From: CALGLS01 sp965222105
GTDB taxonomy: Bacteria; Bacteroidota; Bacteroidia; Chitinophagales; Saprospiraceae
Assembly (NCBI GenBank): GCA_965222105.1
Contig: CBDCTQ010000028.1
Span: 1 to 64,000, forward strand
Direction of reading: 5' to 3'
DNA: 64,000 nucleotides
Shown: piece by piece, positions 1 through 8,944 of the stretch
Layout of the letters: each line of letters begins with the position of its first letter
Position numbering within the stretch: the first letter of the stretch is position 1
Position numbers and translations under genes: made by a program
The notes under the pieces: generated by a model
What the model saw: the letters and a program-made list of their open reading frames with translations, nothing else
Told to the model about the DNA's origin: nothing
Databases searched by the model: none

Positions 1-149
1 TTATTGTCATCGGAAAAGTAGGACCAGTTATCGCTGTTGAGTTCTATAAGATCGTAAGGTTGAGAGTGAACGCTCGTGGAAGATTGAGCTAGGGAGGAAG
101 TGGTAAAAGCGAAAAGGGCAAATATTCCGATAAGAAGTGACTGCTTCAT
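1..149 (-). CDS. Secreted protein, N-terminal fragment (runs off left edge)
   Basis: The reading frame starts at the ATG at 147-149 and stays open to the window edge (49 codons). The N-terminus MKQSLLIGIFALFAFTT, followed by SSLAQ, is a clear signal peptide with a probable signal peptidase I site after AQ. The visible mature part is only about 27 residues, so the function cannot be read. It is on the same strand as the Nudix gene, with about 270 bases between them that contain a short tandem A/T repeat (tttttcaaaaa, 371-405). Confidence 0.7.
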   Translation of the reverse strand, partial: MKQSLLIGIFALFAFTTSSLAQSSTSVHSQPYDLIELNSDNWSYFSDDN

Positions 150-421
150 GATAGCAAGTATGAATTTAAGTGGGTTAAAAATGGGTTTCAATTGTAATTT
201 CCGTCCCTTAAAGATAGTCCAAAAAGATGGGATAAAAAATTTGGATAAAACGGGTTTTTCAGCACAATAAGCTGACTTTTGGGAGGGACATGGGATAAAT
301 CCGCACAAATCTACACACACAAAACGAAGAATTGCCATTTAGGTAACAACCAAAAGCATATTTTGACAAATATTTTTCAAAAATTTTTCAAAAATTTTTC
401 AAAATCCTCGGTTTCCGCAGG

Positions 422-1048
422 TTAACTTGTCTCCCCAGCGCGTTGCAACACATCCTGGATCGACCGGTACAGCGGCCGCTTTTGACGCAACTGAGCGGGT
501 TCCACCCAAATAGCCAAATCTATATCTTCCTCAGTTTGGGGTACCAGATCCGTTTTTGGTGCCGACATCCTGTACCAATAAGTTTTTTTTAATATACGTG
601 TTTTTTTGGCGTCCCGATAGGTGTGCCAGCTTTGGTGTAGTTTGCCCACCAACCGCACGTTTTTAATCCCCGTTTCCTCCATCACCTCCCTAATCGCTGC
701 CGCTTTTTTCTTTTCTCCCTTGTCTATTTTACCTTTCGGCAAATCCCAAAACCCCCTTCTGAAAATAGCCAGCACCTGATTTTCTTCATTGAAGACCAGC
801 CCACCGGCAGCCCGGATTATTCGGTACAACCCCTTAAAATCACCCCACAAATCTTTCAAATTTTCTGCATGGATCAGCACCGCTCCCGGATCGCTCGTTT
901 TTTCCAACAGGTCGATGGGCTGGAGCAAAGACTTGGGCTGCCCCATATACGGCAGTACCAATTTGGCCCCTTGGGCTTCTGCCAGATCGGCCAAATCCTT
1001 CGTTTTCGCAAGCAAAAGCGGCTTTTCATTGATATATATTTTGTACAT
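422..1048 (-). CDS. Nudix hydrolase
   Basis: A 208-residue protein with a full Nudix box (G-x5-E-x7-R-E-V-M-E-E-T-G-I) at about residues 105-127. It is expected to hydrolyse a nucleoside diphosphate linked to another group in the cytoplasm; the substrate cannot be predicted. Residues 1-80 form an N-terminal extension outside the Nudix fold. It is divergently transcribed from pyrE, an arrangement I associate with Bacteroidota genomes, which fits a nucleotide-pool housekeeping role. The start is the ATG of MYKIYINEK. Confidence 0.88.
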   Translation of the reverse strand: MYKIYINEKPLLLAKTKDLADLAEAQGAKLVLPYMGQPKSLLQPIDLLEKTSDPGAVLIHAENLKDLWGDFKGLYRIIRAAGGLVFNEENQVLAIFRRGFWDLPKGKIDKGEKKKAAAIREVMEETGIKNVRLVGKLHQSWHTYRDAKKTRILKKTYWYRMSAPKTDLVPQTEEDIDLAIWVEPAQLRQKRPLYRSIQDVLQRAGETS

Positions 1049-1092
1049 TTGCGTCGTTTTGTAGAAGACATAATGAACAAAAATTTTGTATG

Positions 1093-1212
1093 CAGCCTGT
1101 CTGGCGCCAGCCAGGCCTGAATGCTCCCTGCTGCCGACAGGCGAGGCTCGTCCCGATAGCTATCGGGACTCCGGGTGTTCCTTGTTTAGATCCCGAAAAC
1201 ATTCGGGACCCT
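1093..1212. repeat. Intergenic palindromic repeat cluster upstream of pyrE
   Basis: Between the Nudix gene and pyrE lie several short palindromes: tcccgatagctatcggga, and cccgaaaacattcggga a little downstream. They resemble CCCGA...TCGGG palindromes elsewhere in this window (3902-3935, 25540-25700, 34079-34100, 45240-45290). An open frame runs through them into pyrE, but the translation is low-complexity and does not belong to PyrE, which supports a later pyrE start. Confidence 0.6.
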
Positions 1213-1241
1213 TCAGTTGCTATACAAAAAATCTATTCATA

Positions 1242-1901
1242 ATGTCTATTGAAGTAAAAAATATGACAACACGTTCTTTAATAGCTCGTCAACTGTTGCA
1301 AATAAAAGCAATTAAACTCAGCCCCCAAAAACCTTTTACCTGGGCATCCGGCATACAGTCGCCAATCTATTGCGACAATCGCATCTGTCTTTCCTACCCG
1401 GAAGTCCGCCAACAGATCATAAAAGGTTTTATAGAAGCCACTTCGTCCTTTTCGACATTTCAAACGGTGGCCGGTGTTGCAACGGCTGGCATTGCCTATG
1501 GCGCCCTGGTGGCCGAGGCCATGCAACTGCCCTTTGTTTACGTTCGCTCAAAGGCTAAACAGCACGGCCGCCAAAATCAGATTGAAGGACAATTGACAGG
1601 CCACGAAAACGTACTCGTCGTAGAAGACCTGATCTCCACCGGCGGCAGCAGTCTCAGAGCTGTCGAAGCATTGCGACAAACAGGTTGTAATGTGGTCGGA
1701 GTCATAGCCATCTTCAGTTATGGATTGGAGCAAGCCAGATCGGCTTTCGCCAAAGCGGAATGCCCACTGTACACTTTGACCGATTATGAAACCCTGATCG
1801 GGGAAGCAGCCAGCAGCGGTCAAATCGACAATAACCAACAAGCTATGCTGCAATCCTGGAAGTCCGACCCAACTGCCTGGATTTCTAAAATTACAACTTG
1901 A
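1242..1901 (+). CDS. pyrE: Orotate phosphoribosyltransferase
   Basis: PyrE transfers orotate onto PRPP to give orotidine monophosphate in pyrimidine synthesis. The protein shows the family N-terminal block LLQIKAIKL...FTWASG..SPIYCDNR and the PRPP-binding loop VLVVEDLISTGGSS. I chose the ATG at 1242 (MSIEVKNMTTRS); the ATG at 1263 (MTTRSLIA) fits family length equally well. A longer frame back to 1086 reads through intergenic palindromes and is rejected. The M42 peptidase follows after 54 bases. pyrF, the next pathway enzyme, is at 24.3 kb on the other strand. Confidence 0.95.
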   Translation: MSIEVKNMTTRSLIARQLLQIKAIKLSPQKPFTWASGIQSPIYCDNRICLSYPEVRQQIIKGFIEATSSFSTFQTVAGVATAGIAYGALVAEAMQLPFVYVRSKAKQHGRQNQIEGQLTGHENVLVVEDLISTGGSSLRAVEALRQTGCNVVGVIAIFSYGLEQARSAFAKAECPLYTLTDYETLIGEAASSGQIDNNQQAMLQSWKSDPTAWISKITT

Positions 1902-1955
1902 GACGACCCATTTGCATACGCACTGTTTTTAGCTATAGCATTTGAAACATTCAAC

Positions 1956-3035
1956 ATGGGTATTATAACCAAACAATCCGAAGCCTTCTTATTTAAGTAC
2001 CTCAACAATGCTTCTCCAACCGGTTTTGAAGCCTCTGGCCAAAAACTATGGCTGGAATACCTCCAACCCTATATCGACGACTGGGGGCTCGACACCTACG
2101 GCACCGCCTATGGCGTAATAAACCCCGGTAAAGACTATAAAGTGGTCATTGAAGGTCATGCCGACGAGATATCCTGGTTTGTTCACTATATCTCCGACGA
2201 TGGGTTCATTTCCGTTATCCGAAACGGTGGCTCCGACCACCTCATCGCCCCCTCCAAACGCGTTAACATCCACACCCCCAAAGGCGTCTTAAAAGGTGTA
2301 TTCGGCTGGCCGGCCATCCACACCCGTAAAGGCGACAATGCCAAACTGGTACCCAAACTTGAAAATATTTTCATCGATGTGGGCGCAAAGAACAAAGAAG
2401 AAGTACTTAAAATGGGCATTCACGTGGGCTGTGTCATCACCTATGAAGACGACTTAACAGTGCTCAACAACCGCTACTACGTCGGTCGCGCACTCGACAA
2501 CCGCATGGGCGGATTCTGTATAGCCGAGGTAGCCCGACTGCTGAAAAAGAACAGAGTAAAATTGCCATACAGCTTGTACATCGTCAACTCCGTCCAGGAA
2601 GAAGTAGGGCTTCGAGGCGCCCAAATGATCACCCAAACCATCCGCCCCGACGTGGCCATCGTAACGGACGTAACCCATGACACCCAAACACCCCTGATAA
2701 ATTCCAAGGACATTGGCGACGTAAAATGCGGCAACGGTCCCTCCGTCACCTATGCTCCCGCTGTACAACGCAATCTGCTGGAGCTCATCATCAACACCGC
2801 CCAAAAAAATAAGATCGCCATCCAACGGGAAGCTTCCTCCCGCGGCACCGGCACCGACACCGATGCTTTCGCCTATTCCAACGGCGGGGTAGCCTCCGCC
2901 CTCATCTCCATACCGTTGAGATACATGCACACCACCGTCGAAATGGCCCATAAAAACGATGTGGAAGGCGTCATTCGGTTGATCTATGAGACCTTGCGGA
3001 AAATCAAAAAGAACCACAACTTCAAGTATTTTTAA
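1956..3035 (+). CDS. M42-family metallo-aminopeptidase
   Basis: A 359-residue protein of the M42 (glutamyl aminopeptidase/FrvX) family, a di-metal cytoplasmic exopeptidase. Visible metal and catalytic motifs are GHADEI (about residue 68), ALDNRMGG (bridging Asp, about 180), QEEVGLRGA (catalytic and metal Glu, about 215), TDVTHD (about 238) and MHTTVE near the C-terminus. The length is normal for the family. It is transcribed with pyrE, and the next gene starts close to or inside its 3' end. Confidence 0.92.
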   Translation: MGIITKQSEAFLFKYLNNASPTGFEASGQKLWLEYLQPYIDDWGLDTYGTAYGVINPGKDYKVVIEGHADEISWFVHYISDDGFISVIRNGGSDHLIAPSKRVNIHTPKGVLKGVFGWPAIHTRKGDNAKLVPKLENIFIDVGAKNKEEVLKMGIHVGCVITYEDDLTVLNNRYYVGRALDNRMGGFCIAEVARLLKKNRVKLPYSLYIVNSVQEEVGLRGAQMITQTIRPDVAIVTDVTHDTQTPLINSKDIGDVKCGNGPSVTYAPAVQRNLLELIINTAQKNKIAIQREASSRGTGTDTDAFAYSNGGVASALISIPLRYMHTTVEMAHKNDVEGVIRLIYETLRKIKKNHNFKYF

Positions 3036-3106
3036 AGTCGCCATTTATCTTAAAAAAACTCACAGACCTCCTCCTCTACGGCAATTACTGGATCGCCTTT
3101 TGCGCC

Positions 3107-3898
3107 GTGGCCATGGTCTGGCAAACGAAACTGCTGCTGGGGCGCCCGCTGAGTTTAGACCATCTTACCGGATTTGTTTTTTTTGCGACGTTGTTTTTGT
3201 ATGCCGTTCACCGGATAGTAGGTATTTCCCGCCTGAAGGAATTTTTCGATGTAGACCGCTATAAGGTCATCGCCCGATTCAAGTCCCACATATTTTTGTA
3301 TGCCCTGGTAGCGGCAATCGGTACCCTCTATTGTTTTGTTTACCTGAGTTTTCATCAACAAATGGGGCTGATCATTCCCGGCATTTTTTCTCTGGCCTAC
3401 GTCGTCCCCTTTTTGGGTAATCGTCGGCGCCTCCGCGATGTCAACCACATCAAAATCTATCTGATCGCCCTGGTCTGGGCCTTTGTTACTGTCAGCCTAC
3501 CGGCTATGGAATGGAGCATCGCCACCACCCTACCTGTGCTGGTTATGACAGCCGAAAGAGCCCTTTTCATCTTCATCATCACCCTACCTTTCGACATCCG
3601 CGACCTCAAAGTGGATTCGCACGGCGGCGTAAAGACCATACCCGCCATGATCGGTTTGCAACGAACCATACAACTGGGCTACGCCCTATCCGTCTTATTT
3701 GTAGGATTGGTGTTAGTCAACTTTTTTTGGGGCACCTATTCCCTTTCCGATACCATTGCGCTGACTATTTCTGCCTTTATCAACGCCTGGCTCCTCTCCA
3801 AAAGCCGCCTCGACCGCCACGACTATTTCTACTCTGGCCTGATGGATGGCACCATGATCCTGCAATTTCTCCTCATCGTAGCCGGCAAACCTGCCTGA
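3107..3898 (+). CDS. UbiA-like prenyltransferase family membrane protein
   Basis: A hydrophobic protein with about seven or eight membrane segments. The motif LPFDIRDLKVDSHGG near residue 163 resembles the second Asp-rich motif of UbiA prenyltransferases, and GVKTIPAMIG follows as in that family. The first Asp-rich motif is not recognisable, so the reaction is uncertain. The GTG start at 3107 is probably too late: the same frame upstream reads LTDLLLYGNYWIAFCAVAM, which looks like the missing first membrane helix but has no ATG. Removing one A from the run of seven at 3052-3058 would join it to an ATG at 2986, inside the end of the M42 gene. Confidence 0.65.
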   Translation: MAMVWQTKLLLGRPLSLDHLTGFVFFATLFLYAVHRIVGISRLKEFFDVDRYKVIARFKSHIFLYALVAAIGTLYCFVYLSFHQQMGLIIPGIFSLAYVVPFLGNRRRLRDVNHIKIYLIALVWAFVTVSLPAMEWSIATTLPVLVMTAERALFIFIITLPFDIRDLKVDSHGGVKTIPAMIGLQRTIQLGYALSVLFVGLVLVNFFWGTYSLSDTIALTISAFINAWLLSKSRLDRHDYFYSGLMDGTMILQFLLIVAGKPA

Positions 3899-3959
3899 CA
3901 GCCCGTCCCGATTCATATCGGGAGCAGTCGGGTTTATTTGCCAGGCTCATATACATTAA

Positions 3960-4285
3960 GAGGCTGTCCAAAAATTACGCACAAAAGAACTAAAGAAGAG
4001 AATCGGCGTATCTAAAGGATAAGTATTACTAAAAATTACTAAAATATGTATCCAACAGATTTAACCGATTCCCAGTGGGAAATTGATGGATGCTTCAAAT
4101 ATTCGTGATAAAGGATTCTAAGAAGTTTAAAGTCATCCCGCAAAGGTGGAAAGTTGAACGAAATATGCCTGGTTCAATTGGGATAGAAGGCTTAGCAAAG
4201 ACTATGAATGTGAGTCAGATTCCGCAGCAGCATTCGTTTATATCAGTAACATTCACAGATTGATCAGAAAATTTTAGACAGCCTT
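3960..4285 (+). mobile_element. Internally deleted IS5-family element (MITE-like)
   Basis: The ends are inverted repeats (gaggctgtccaaaaatt on the left; the right end reads aaggctgtctaaaatttt in reverse complement) flanked by a TTAA duplication at 3956-3959 and 4286-4289. Inside are the first codons of a transposase (MYPTDLTDSQWE, from about 4047) fused to its end: KFKVIPQRWKVERN, then, after a one-base deletion, WFNWDRRLSKDYE and IHRLIRKF before TAG. This order is typical of IS5-family transposases; the catalytic middle is gone. Confidence 0.75.
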
Positions 4286-4289
4286 TTAA

Positions 4290-4502
4290 CATTTCGTATA
4301 CTGATAATCAAAATACTATAATTTCTAATGAAGTTCTTTAATTAATAGTACCTTGCAAGTTGCAGGACATGAATTTTTTCATGGCGTATCTCATTATCTT
4401 AATGATATAGAATACTCAAGAGAGTCTGGAGCTCTAGAGGAGGCTTTTGCTCAAATACATGGTTTTTTGGTAAGGAGATGGGTTACCGGAACTGTTAAAT
4501 AG
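4290..4502 (+). pseudogene. Fragment of a thermolysin-like (M4) metalloprotease
   Basis: The frame from 4332 reads VAGHEFFHGVSHYL and then SGALEEAFAQIHG before a TAG at 4500. This matches the M4 active site: an HExxH zinc motif (HEFFH), followed about 20 residues later by the third zinc ligand Glu in G-A-L-E-E-A-F. Only about 55 residues remain, bounded on the left by the deleted IS5 element and on the right by repeat copy A. There is no start and no rest of the protease, so it cannot be functional. Confidence 0.6.
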
Positions 4503-4603
4503 AATTCGACCCTTAACCTCTTGTTCAATCAAAAAGGAATAACATTCATTATTTGATTAAGCTTGGTGGTACAAAAAAAACATTGCAGAACAATGTGTAA
4601 GCG

Positions 4604-5226
4604 GTGCGACGTGAAAAGTCGCTTTTAAATACTGTTAAATCATTTTTACAACAATAATCTTACATGAGTTGTATATTAATGGATTTAACCTGATGTGCCC
4701 ACCACTGGTCGGCAAGCTACCATCGGTTTCCTACTTCGGGGTGCGTCGCTAGCAATGGTGAGGTGCTAAGCCCGAAGGACAACAAAGCTAAGCGGCGACC
4801 GTGAGGTCAAAGCGAAAGCTGCTAGTCTTTTGCGGTAGGAGGAAGCGGAATGAATGGTATGCGTAATCCCGCAATACTGCGGGATGAATCACCGTAAGCC
4901 TCGTTACTCCCACCAGAGAGCTTGCCCCGGCGAATGTCGGGGTCGGCAGGTTGGAGCGGCGGAAAAGACCAACCTTGTTTCCTGTTGTATGGGATTTAAC
5001 AATACTATTACTAACCCGGCTTGCTTCCGGCAACTATTTTGGAGACATGACAAATAATCGTTACCTTTCCTGCTCAAACGTGCCCGGCGCAGGTTCGACA
5101 TGGGAATGACAACAGAATTTTACTGAAGGTGGTTTGTTTTTCCTACCTGATCCCGTAAATACCTTTGGGGAGAAAATCTTCGGATCGTTAGTAAAATTGC
5201 CTGCTGAGGGCGTGAGTGTTCAACTG
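4604..5226 (+). repeat. Dispersed repeat copy A, group II intron domain I-like
   Basis: Copy A of a repeat present four times in this island. It begins gtgcgacgtgaaaagtcgc, matching the GTGYG 5' end of group II introns with a small hairpin. It then carries a stretch (about 4735-4860) containing gaggtgctaagcccgaagga and aagcgaaagctgc, which I recognise from domain I of bacterial group II introns. There is no reverse transcriptase/maturase frame and no domain V. The copy is cut short on the right at gttcaactg, just before the ECF sigma gene. Confidence 0.6.
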
Positions 5227-5245
5227 AAAAAGAAAAAGCAAACAA

Positions 5246-6046
5246 ATGAGAAAAGAAGATTTTACCGAAGAATTTGAAAAGATAAAACCGCAACTGAAAT
5301 CCTATATTCTTCGGATGACAGCAAGTGTTCAAGATACGGAGGATATTGTTCAGGACACATGGATAAAGGGCAGCAGTAATTTTGCTTCGTTCAACGGTGA
5401 ATCTTCACTAAAAACTTGGATTTTTTCAATAGCCTCCAATTTGGCAATAGATAATTTAAGAAAGAAGAAAAGGTGGACTGAAAATGTAACGGACATCTGC
5501 AAAGAAGCGGCAAAGAAAGACATGACCCATTTTCAGGAAGCAATGAAAATCATAGAAACCTCTGAATATGCAAAATTTGAAATACGGGAACATATCGCAT
5601 TCTGTTTTTTGTGCATTGCAAAATCGTTGCCTTTGGAGCAACACCTCTGCCTTTTGCTGAAAGAAATCCACGACTTCAAAATAAAAGAAATAGCCTTAAT
5701 CCTCCAAACCTCTGACGCTCTGGTGAAATACCACCTTCATACCGCCAGAAAAAAAATGATTGAGACATTTGAAGGAAGATGCGCTTTAATAAATCAGGAA
5801 GGTATTTGCCATCAATGCACCGAAATCAATGGCATCTTTAACCCGAAGCAGAATGAACAAGAAGAACTAATGAAAATAAAAATGGCAAGGGAAGCTGGGA
5901 AATCAGACAAGGAAAGGTTGTTCGATTTGAGGATGGAGGTGCTTAAAGAAATAGACCCCTTTAATTCCAATGCACATGAACTGCAACTGCACCACTTGGA
6001 ACACAACAGAAGGGTAATGGAAAAATATTTGGAAGAAAACGAATGA
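5246..6046 (+). CDS. ECF-type RNA polymerase sigma factor with C-terminal extension
   Basis: A 266-residue sigma-70 family protein. Region 2 is seen at residues 10-75 (QDTEDIVQDTWIKG, SSLKTWIFSIASNLAIDNLRKKKR) and region 4 at about 135-175 (EIHDFKIKEIALILQTSDALVKYHLHTARKK written in shorter parts: KEIALILQTS, ALVKYHLHTARKKM). A C-terminal extension of about 90 residues contains C-x2-C (GICHQC), possibly a metal or redox sensor. No anti-sigma gene is adjacent. It leads a three-gene unit with the SRPBCC and unknown genes (52 and 7 bases apart), enclosed between repeat copies A and B, which suggests transfer as one module. Confidence 0.85.
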   Translation: MRKEDFTEEFEKIKPQLKSYILRMTASVQDTEDIVQDTWIKGSSNFASFNGESSLKTWIFSIASNLAIDNLRKKKRWTENVTDICKEAAKKDMTHFQEAMKIIETSEYAKFEIREHIAFCFLCIAKSLPLEQHLCLLLKEIHDFKIKEIALILQTSDALVKYHLHTARKKMIETFEGRCALINQEGICHQCTEINGIFNPKQNEQEELMKIKMAREAGKSDKERLFDLRMEVLKEIDPFNSNAHELQLHHLEHNRRVMEKYLEENE

Positions 6047-6098
6047 AAATCCTATCTTTTTTTTCAACCCAAACGTCAAAGCATAAAATCATTTTATT

Positions 6099-6602
6099 AT
6101 GAAAAATTTCATCGCAATCTTTATGCTTATGACAAGTTTCACAGCAATGGCTCAAAGTGGAAAAGCCACTACGGTAAAAAAAACATTTAGCCGTACAACC
6201 ACCGTTAGTACCACAATCAACGCAGATGCTTCCATAGTATGGGCATTGCTTACAAATGCTTCGGATTTTTCAAGGTGGAATTCCACGATAGTTTCCATCG
6301 AAGGGGAAATCCAAAAAGGCGAAAAAATCAAGCTGAAAAGCACACTTGACCCAAACCGTACTTTTAAGTTGAAGGTCAAAGAGGTAATGCCTGAACAGAA
6401 ATTGGTCTGGGGAGACGCTTTGGGGAAAAGGACTTACACCCTGCAAAAGTCAGACGGTGGCATCGTATTCTCGATGACCGAAAAAATCGGAGGTTTAATG
6501 TTCCCATTGTTTGCAAAGAAAATCCCACCATTTGACGAGTCGTTTGAACAGTTTGCATCCGACTTGAAAAAGGAAGCTGAAACCATTTCAAAATCAGAAT
6601 AA
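6099..6602 (+). CDS. Secreted SRPBCC (START-like) domain protein
   Basis: A 167-residue protein with a signal peptide (MKNFIAIFMLMTSFTAMAQ) and an SRPBCC fold. The pattern is typical: INADASIVWALLTNASDFSRWN near residue 40 (shown in part), then strands leading to GEKIKLKS and a long C-terminal helix (FEQFASDLKKEAE). Such domains bind hydrophobic ligands; the ligand here is unknown. Its place directly after the sigma factor suggests it belongs to the same regulatory module. Export of an SRPBCC protein is less common than the cytoplasmic form. Confidence 0.75.
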   Translation: MKNFIAIFMLMTSFTAMAQSGKATTVKKTFSRTTTVSTTINADASIVWALLTNASDFSRWNSTIVSIEGEIQKGEKIKLKSTLDPNRTFKLKVKEVMPEQKLVWGDALGKRTYTLQKSDGGIVFSMTEKIGGLMFPLFAKKIPPFDESFEQFASDLKKEAETISKSE

Positions 6603-6609
6603 CAACAAC

Positions 6610-7023
6610 ATGAATTACAGAGAAAAAATAGGCACGAAAGAAAAACCACTTGTGCTAAAAACACCACCTCTTTCTTCCGAATACACCATGCACGTAGATG
6701 AAAAGGACGGAAGGGATATACTGGTCTGTACCGTCAAAAAGACCATACTGCATTACGACATCAGATGCTTGGCTGACCTGCATAAAATGTTGAAAGAACA
6801 TGGGGATTGGATGCTGCTCGGCAGCAAAGACGAAAAAGTAGAAGCCAAGCCTGAAACAGTAGAGTATTGGGGAAGGTCAAAAGACAACCCTATCGGAGGC
6901 TGGTATGGATTAAAGAAAAACTTCAGGGGAAGGTTTGGGATGTACATCCCTCCATTGATGGAACACTTGGGACTGGCAGAAGTGGAACACAACAAGCGGA
7001 ACAATAGAATGAGAGCAAAATAA
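6610..7023 (+). CDS. Conserved protein of unknown function
   Basis: A 137-residue soluble protein starting seven bases after the SRPBCC gene. It has no signal peptide or membrane segment. Its sequence pattern (KTPPLSSEYTMH near 20, then VKKTILHYDIRCLADLHKML, and GGWYGLKKNFRGRFGMYIPP towards the C-terminus, shown in parts) looks conserved, and I recall similar small proteins beside ECF sigma/SRPBCC genes, but I cannot name a function. It ends 30 bases before copy B of the repeat. Confidence 0.7.
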   Translation: MNYREKIGTKEKPLVLKTPPLSSEYTMHVDEKDGRDILVCTVKKTILHYDIRCLADLHKMLKEHGDWMLLGSKDEKVEAKPETVEYWGRSKDNPIGGWYGLKKNFRGRFGMYIPPLMEHLGLAEVEHNKRNNRMRAK

Positions 7024-7478
7024 AAGCTGCACACAATAAGTAAGTTTTCATGGTGCGACGTGAAAAGTCGCTTTTTAATACTGTTAAACCATCGGAACAA
7101 CAATACGCTTACATGGCCTGTCCCGCAAGGCGGGAAGTTATTCAAGGGTGGATTTAACCTGATGTGCCCACCAGAGTTCGGCAGGCCCACCAGAGAGCTT
7201 GCCCCGGCGAATGTCGGGGTCGGCAGGTTGGAGCGGCGGAAAAGACTAACCTTGTTTCCTGTTGCATGGGACTTAACAATACTATTACTAACCCGGCTTG
7301 CTTCCGGCAACTATTTTGGAGACATGACAAATAATCGTTACCTTTCCTGCTCAAACGTGCCCGGCACGGGTTCGATATGGGAAGGACAACTGAATTTAAC
7401 TGAAAGTGGTTTGCTTTTCCTGCCTGGTCCCGTTAAAGGAAAATACCGAGTGCGTGACATACCTGCCGGCCGGCAGGC

Positions 7479-8944
7479 CAATGTCGTTAAGATTGCATTT
7501 TTCATATGTTTAAATGGCACGGCGATAATTAGTTAAGGTATAATATTTCGTTCGCCTAGCCCGTGTTTTGAACCTCCTTTCGAATGATCTACCGGGTCTG
7601 ACGGGCTCGACATGCCTTATAAATCTGGCTTTCATTACCTTCAATAGTAGTTCAACCTGCTTATCTTCTTCTAAAAAGAGCTTGACCAGATCGCCTTTCA
7701 TGGAGCCTATGCTGATGTTTTTATTGATTTTGTAGTCATGTTGTCGGTGCTCACTGATTTTTTCCACCTCTTCTTCACAGTCTTGTATCAAGATCGTATT
7801 TATGTTTGCCACCAATACAGTAGCATGAAAATCCTGATAAATTGCCATTGGTGTATGACCACTAAATGCAGTTATCTGGAATTTATTTTTAAGTGTGTCA
7901 AAGCATATTTCCGTACCCCATCTCGTATTATATATTTCGCCAAATTCGTGTGTTGGAAACTCCTGTTCATCCTTCAATGATGTGATCAGTATTTCGGTCT
8001 CTCCGCTACTTAGTTCTACTCGAACTAACCTTACTTTTACAAAATCTTGCTTTTCCAATTTTATACCCTTGGCGGCAAAATATTGAACGGCATTATTTGT
8101 AGCATAAAATTTCACGATCGCCGATTCTTCGCCCGATGATACAAATTCTTTTACCACGTTGTTAAACCCTACTTTACAACGTATAATGAAAGGGAGGTCT
8201 CGAAGATCATGCTCATATATAAACGCAAAACTTGCAAAATTTCGATCATATATACTAATCACATTTTCACCCACTTGGTCTAGGTAAGACACAGCCATTT
8301 CTTTTTCGCCCTTGCTGATTGGACCTATCTGACCATCTATTATTATTTCATTTAACACATCCACTCTCGCCAATATTCTTGCCATTGGCTCTCCTCCATG
8401 TTGGTTGGGTTGACAACCAAATTCTTTCCGTATTTCTTCCGTATCCATCAAATGAGCAGTCGACCCATCAATCCCTTCCAATCTATATTTCCCCCACCTC
8501 TTTATTGATTTTTCATTGTGTTTGTAATATGATTGTTGTAGCGCAATATTCCAGTCTATGAAAATTTCCTTTTTTAGCTTATATCTCGCTTGGCTCATTG
8601 CGCTCTTTGTACAAGTTGCTAACTCCTTATCTATTACCTTAAAAAAAGATTCTATTTCAATCCCTAAACTCTTCCTTGGTAGGTTCAATAAAAATAAGAC
8701 CGTTAAGATGAATGTCAACTTTTTTGGCTTGGTAAATGCGCCCTCATGCGTTGTATATTTTGATTTATTTGCCGAGGAATCATCTAAAAATTTTCGTAAG
8801 TCTGCCAGAATATGTACTTTTGATGAAATCATTTTTTTTGAGTTAAGTGGTTAATAATATGTGATTTCACCATAAATAAAACCACTTAACTTTTTTTTTC
8901 AAAAATTTTCAACACATATTTATTTTCCAATCTTAATGACATTG
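7479..8944 (-). mobile_element. IS4-family insertion sequence (1466 bp)
   Basis: A complete IS with inverted ends caatgtcgttaagattg (left) and caatgtcattaagattg (right, in reverse complement). The ends are flanked by the ten-base direct repeat gccggcaggc at 7469-7478 and 8945-8954. The single transposase gene fills the element. The ten-base duplication and the transposase motifs fit the IS4 family. It landed in the centre of the palindromic element. Confidence 0.88.
7510..8832 (-). CDS. IS4-family DDE transposase
   Basis: A 440-residue transposase that cuts and rejoins the ends of the surrounding IS. The DDE triad is visible: Asp122 in GIDGSTAHL, Asp196 in SIYDRNFAS and Glu308 in the IS4 signature Y301-x2-R304-x3-E308-x6-K315 (YNTRWGTEICFDTLK). 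The frame is intact and the element has both ends and duplications, so it may still be active. It is not related at sequence level to the other IS4-family transposase at 9244 beyond these motifs. Confidence 0.92.
   Translation of the reverse strand: MISSKVHILADLRKFLDDSSANKSKYTTHEGAFTKPKKLTFILTVLFLLNLPRKSLGIEIESFFKVIDKELATCTKSAMSQARYKLKKEIFIDWNIALQQSYYKHNEKSIKRWGKYRLEGIDGSTAHLMDTEEIRKEFGCQPNQHGGEPMARILARVDVLNEIIIDGQIGPISKGEKEMAVSYLDQVGENVISIYDRNFASFAFIYEHDLRDLPFIIRCKVGFNNVVKEFVSSGEESAIVKFYATNNAVQYFAAKGIKLEKQDFVKVRLVRVELSSGETEILITSLKDEQEFPTHEFGEIYNTRWGTEICFDTLKNKFQITAFSGHTPMAIYQDFHATVLVANINTILIQDCEEEVEKISEHRQHDYKINKNISIGSMKGDLVKLFLEEDKQVELLLKVMKARFIRHVEPVRPGRSFERRFKTRARRTKYYTLTNYRRAI

Noticed and set aside
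1086..1241. N-terminal extension of PyrE
   Set aside because: Translates intergenic palindromes; family N-terminus begins near MTTRSLIARQLL.
7060..7536. Open frame across repeat copy B (158 codons) and similar frames in copies A, C and D on both strands
   Set aside because: They lie in the repeat, change length between copies and have no protein-like features; the conserved unit is better read as RNA or DNA.
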